NCBI RefSeq assembly: GCF_015182315.1 | Contig: NZ_PRDL01000001.1 | Location: 3,990,501-4,054,500 of the forward strand | Source: Cellvibrio polysaccharolyticus | GTDB lineage: Bacteria; Pseudomonadota; Gammaproteobacteria; Pseudomonadales; Cellvibrionaceae | Direction: 5' to 3' | Length of the DNA stretch: 64,000 bases | Shown here: in pieces, positions 61,226 to 64,000 of the stretch | How the letters are laid out: each line of letters starts with the position of its first letter | How positions within the stretch are numbered: position 1 is the first letter of the stretch | Position numbers and translations under genes: made by a program | The notes under the pieces: generated by a model | Database searches by the model: none | Told to the model about the DNA's origin: nothing | What the model saw: the letters and a program-made list of their open reading frames with translations, nothing else

Positions 61226-62791
61226 CTATTCGGTGGATGATTCCGATGATTCCGATGATTCCGATGATTCCGATGATTCCGATGATTCCGATGATTCCGA
61301 TGATTCCGATGATTCCGATGATTCCGATGATTCCGATGATTCCGATGATTCCGATGATTCCGATGATTCCACAGTAGTGTCCCCGGTATCCGATGCAGCG
61401 GAAGCACTTTGTTCACGCCACGGCTTCTTACTGTTGTAAGCACTCAAGCGGCGGTTATCCACCGAATAACGATAACCATCGCGACGCCCCAAACGAATCG
61501 CCTCGCGCTGGTTCTTCACCGCCTCATCAAAATTACCGGCAGCCGCCTGGCTGGCCGCCAGTACCGTTAACCGATAATGACCATCCAGATAGGCCGCGCC
61601 CACACTCTCCGCCAGTTGCAGCGCCCGGCCGCCGAGCGTCTCATCACCCACCGTGGCAAACCACCAGGCCTGGCGCAACACCGCATCGGCATAACCGGAA
61701 CGGGCCGCCGTATCCAGCCAGCTGAGCGCCTGTACCCCTTCAATTTGCGGCAGGCGACCATCCAGGGCTTCATTGGCCAACAACAACTGCGCCGGGGCGT
61801 AACCGCGCTCGGCGGCCAGCGTCAGCCAGGCCAGGGCTTTATTGCCGTCTGCTTCGCAGCCTTTGCCGTACAACAAATTGCGCCCCAACTGGTATTGCGC
61901 ATGAACCAGGCCGGTACGCGCAGCGGCAAAATACCAGCGGTTGATCTCATCCCAGGCAACCAGTGATTCACCCAGCATCTCGCCGATAAAAGCGTAATTG
62001 AACATATCCGCCGGGTCTTCACCGATCGCTTCATGGTGCAAATCGGCCACCTGTTTTTGCAGCGCGGTACCGCCGGAATAGGATTCTTCCAATGCCTGGT
62101 TCAAGCGAAAATGCACCCGTTCGCGCACGCCAATCACCGCGATTGGCCCACCGTGCAATTGATAGGGCTGATAACGGCGGGCTTTGATAGCGGCGAGCGC
62201 CGCGTCATTGAAGAGAGAGTTACTGCTGGTAAGAATAGCGTGGCGGCGGGTGTAACCGCGGGTATCCACGTCAAAAATAATATCCACCGAACCCTGCAAC
62301 CCCAGGCGGCGCGCCGCACGGGGATACACCGGCGAGGGCGTACGATTGGCCTTTAGTTGAAAGCGGCTGTCCGCTTCACTGAGATAAACAGGTTGCAGGC
62401 GGTGCTCCAGCACTTCATCGCTGTAGTGAGCAAAAAGTTCGTTGGCGCGCGCCTCGCCGAGCGGCTTTTGATCTTTGTTCAAGCGGGTAAAAAGACTATC
62501 GCGCAACGCGGCGCGGGAAGAACCGGCTTCACTGGCCGACAAGGCAATCCAGGCAAAGGCTTCTACCGGGTCGCGGTCCACGCCTTCGCCCCGCAGGTAC
62601 ATAGCACCAATATTGAATTGGGATTCTTTATGGCCCAACGCCGCCAGCTGCAAAAAATGTTCACGCGCTTCGTGGTAACGCTTGCTTTCGTAACTGCGCA
62701 TGGCTTGCGAAAAATCCGCGCTGGCGTTTACCGACCACAGACATACCACTATTAACCACAAACTGTAGCGCCACCAGGCTCTATCGCGCAT
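61226..62791 (-). CDS. exported TonB-C/Sel1-repeat protein with (Glu-Ser-Ser)15 tail
   Basis: The start is ATG 62791 (AAGGA-like sequence upstream); the frame runs back another 101 codons without support. A 521-residue protein: signal peptide (YSLWLIVVCLWSVNASA), a Sel1 repeat (LGHKESQFNIGAMYLRGEGV), a TonB C-terminal-like domain (PSPVYPRAARRLGLQGSVDI, about 150-230), then more Sel1 repeats (HAQYQLGRNLLYGKGCEADG, GYAPAQLLLANEALDG) and a tail of fifteen ESS triplets. Function unknown; similar proteins couple envelope stress or energised transport. The last codons are the repeat, then TE and stop. Confidence 0.85.
   Translation of the reverse strand: MRDRAWWRYSLWLIVVCLWSVNASADFSQAMRSYESKRYHEAREHFLQLAALGHKESQFNIGAMYLRGEGVDRDPVEAFAWIALSASEAGSSRAALRDSLFTRLNKDQKPLGEARANELFAHYSDEVLEHRLQPVYLSEADSRFQLKANRTPSPVYPRAARRLGLQGSVDIIFDVDTRGYTRRHAILTSSNSLFNDAALAAIKARRYQPYQLHGGPIAVIGVRERVHFRLNQALEESYSGGTALQKQVADLHHEAIGEDPADMFNYAFIGEMLGESLVAWDEINRWYFAAARTGLVHAQYQLGRNLLYGKGCEADGNKALAWLTLAAERGYAPAQLLLANEALDGRLPQIEGVQALSWLDTAARSGYADAVLRQAWWFATVGDETLGGRALQLAESVGAAYLDGHYRLTVLAASQAAAGNFDEAVKNQREAIRLGRRDGYRYSVDNRRLSAYNSKKPWREQSASAASDTGDTTVESSESSESSESSESSESSESSESSESSESSESSESSESSESSESSTE
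61236..61370. repeat. perfect 9-bp repeat, 15 copies, coding (Glu-Ser-Ser)15
   Basis: Fifteen exact copies of GATGATTCC (GGAATCATC on the coding minus strand) in 135 bp. Each adds Glu-Ser-Ser to the C-terminus of the protein above, so slippage changes tail length by three residues and keeps the frame. On the plus strand it reads as an artificial Asp-Asp-Ser repeat. Confidence 0.98.
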
Positions 62792-62901
62792 GCCTTGTTC
62801 CTTGTTTAACGGGCTGCAAAAAACTGCAAATACCGATTCGTTGTCAGATGGCTGAAAACCCGGTCGGCAACACCGGTAATGTTTCCGCCAGTTGTCGAAG
62901 A

Positions 62902-64000
62902 TTAATGAGAGTGTGTCAGGTTCCGCATCCATTTGCGATGACGGATGCGGTGCATTACCGGCCATAATTTGAGCGCATCCTCCAGATACATCAAGGCGTA
63001 AATCCAGATAAAGCTGATATGCCCGAAGAACACGGCAACCGCATAAATAGGCAGGCCGACCAGCCACATCACCACAGTGTCGGTGATCAAACAAAAACGG
63101 TTATCACCGCCCGCCCGCAGCACACCGATGATGCGCATCATGTTAAAAACTTTCAGCCAGACCAGCGCACAAAAAACAGCCAGGGTGTCGTAGAGCAATG
63201 CCGTTGCTTGCGCATCCAGTTGATCAAATATAGCTAATACCCACGGACGGGCAAACCACAGCACCAGACTCAGCAGAATTACCAGTGTGAATGTGAGCTG
63301 GTTAAAAAACCGGTACAAGCGCATCGCATCGTCCTGGCGGTCAGCACCCAGCGAGCGACCAATTAAAATCGCCGAGGCATTGGCAAAGCCGATAAACAGT
63401 GCAAAAAAAGCGCTCTCGATCGGCACCAGCACCCCCATCACCGCCAGCGCATCGGTACCGGCAAATCCGGTGACCACGTGATATACCGAATTGCCCACCG
63501 CCCAGATGGTGTAGTTGGCAACCAGCGGCAAGACAAAGGCGATGTAGCGCCCCATGTACACTTTATCGAACCCCGCCAGCAGCCCTTGCCAGTCCAGCGC
63601 AAAACCGTGGCGCCGCCAGTAAATCCAGCCGACGATAAAGGCCAGTTGCAGGCCGCGAGCAATGACCGTTGCCCAGGCCGCACCGGCTACGCCCATCGCC
63701 GGAAACCCCCAGTTGCCGTAAATCAACGCATAGTTGAGCGCGACGTTAGCAACCGCGGCAATCATGCCGCCCATCAACGGCATGGTGGTGTTGCCAAGTG
63801 CTCGCAACGAGGCTTCGTAAATCACGATCAATTGCGTTAACCACAACACCGGCGCGGTAATGACCAAATAGAGCGCGGTAAGACGAACGACTTCGGGGTC
63901 GGGATTGATCCAGTTCACCCAGCTGTTGGCGCCCAGTGCAAAGGCCAGCACAAACGGGGTAATGACCACCATGCCGATAATCAGCGTGACCGATAAAATG
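62902..64000 (-). CDS. MATE-family efflux transporter, N-terminus off window
   Basis: An open frame from the right edge to the stop at 62902; the 5' end is missing. About 366 residues are present, so roughly 80-100 are lost. It has repeated hydrophobic segments with MATE-like features: NPDPEVVRLTALYLVITAP, LRALGNTTMPLMGGMIAAV, GNWGFPAMGVAGAAWATVIARG and IGFANASAILIGRSLGADR. ALRALGNT..P and the second-half G.....LGA.....A are usual MATE/NorM patterns. It would export cationic drugs or other compounds using H+ or Na+. An ATG at 63972 is internal, since the frame continues upstream. Confidence 0.88.
   Translation of the reverse strand, partial: ILSVTLIIGMVVITPFVLAFALGANSWVNWINPDPEVVRLTALYLVITAPVLWLTQLIVIYEASLRALGNTTMPLMGGMIAAVANVALNYALIYGNWGFPAMGVAGAAWATVIARGLQLAFIVGWIYWRRHGFALDWQGLLAGFDKVYMGRYIAFVLPLVANYTIWAVGNSVYHVVTGFAGTDALAVMGVLVPIESAFFALFIGFANASAILIGRSLGADRQDDAMRLYRFFNQLTFTLVILLSLVLWFARPWVLAIFDQLDAQATALLYDTLAVFCALVWLKVFNMMRIIGVLRAGGDNRFCLITDTVVMWLVGLPIYAVAVFFGHISFIWIYALMYLEDALKLWPVMHRIRHRKWMRNLTHSH

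Noticed and set aside
61152..61439. Plus-strand frame with a (Asp-Asp-Ser) repeat
   Set aside because: It is the antisense reading of the (Glu-Ser-Ser) repeat in the Sel1/TonB-C gene, with no ribosome binding site.

Overview
The window looks like chromosome from a plant-polysaccharide-degrading gammaproteobacterium, most likely in or near Cellvibrio (Cellvibrionaceae). This is inferred from gene content only: a pectin/oligogalacturonate utilisation region with a large TonB-dependent receptor, a glnA/ntrBC block with sigma-54 signals, typA, thiI, tamAB, and an Sbp-CysTWA sulfate importer. Base composition is even, and there is no prophage, insertion sequence, CRISPR array, rRNA or tRNA that I can see.

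Layout. (1) 0-7.1 kb, envelope and sugar transfer: a polyprenyl-sugar-type GT-C glycosyltransferase that runs off the left edge, a GT2 partner, a methyltransferase with an extra beta-rich domain, ferrochelatase, and two convergent acyltransferase-3 paralogues. A 12.7-copy GCGGATT repeat lies upstream of the second acyltransferase. (2) 7.3-14.7 kb: Mn-type superoxide dismutase, then a sulfate operon on the minus strand (small DUF2292/YezD-like protein, sbp, cysT, cysW, cysA), a serine hydrolase and a TauE/SafE-type exporter. (3) 14.9-23.8 kb: typA, thiI, then nitrogen control (glnA, a DUF4124 protein, ntrB, ntrC) with two NtrC sites and a well-placed -24/-12 promoter before glnA, and a second candidate -24/-12 promoter before ntrB. 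(4) 24.1-26.0 kb: an isolated flgP-flgT pair.

(5) 26.1-47.3 kb, pectin/uronate catabolism. A TonB-dependent receptor, a Tat-exported GH28 enzyme and a DUF4861-GH105 fusion lipoprotein can bring in and split oligogalacturonides. A TRAP transporter probably takes the acidic sugars into the cytoplasm. KduI and KduD convert the unsaturated uronate to 2-keto-3-deoxygluconate, which KdgK phosphorylates; UxaA and a UxuB-like reductase serve saturated uronates. A three-gene transhydrogenase (pntAa-pntAb-pntB) lies inside this block. A palindrome with core AAACCGGTTT occurs before both GH28 and the TRAP operon and suggests a shared LacI-family regulator.

(6) 47.3-64 kb: a YghA-like dehydrogenase with a small Rho_N/HeH-like protein, a PAP2 phosphatase, a siderophore-interacting protein, an exported glutathione peroxidase, tamA-tamB, rlmJ, an NSS transporter with an overlapping 37-residue MetS-like subunit, an MtfA-type peptidase, a TonB-C/Sel1 protein whose tail is fifteen Glu-Ser-Ser repeats, and a MATE transporter cut by the right edge.

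I found no clear new defence or mobile system. The items most worth a second look are the small overlapping subunit genes, the two tandem repeats, the putative uronate operators, the terminator-like hairpin ahead of uxaA, and the palindromic element at 13.8 kb.
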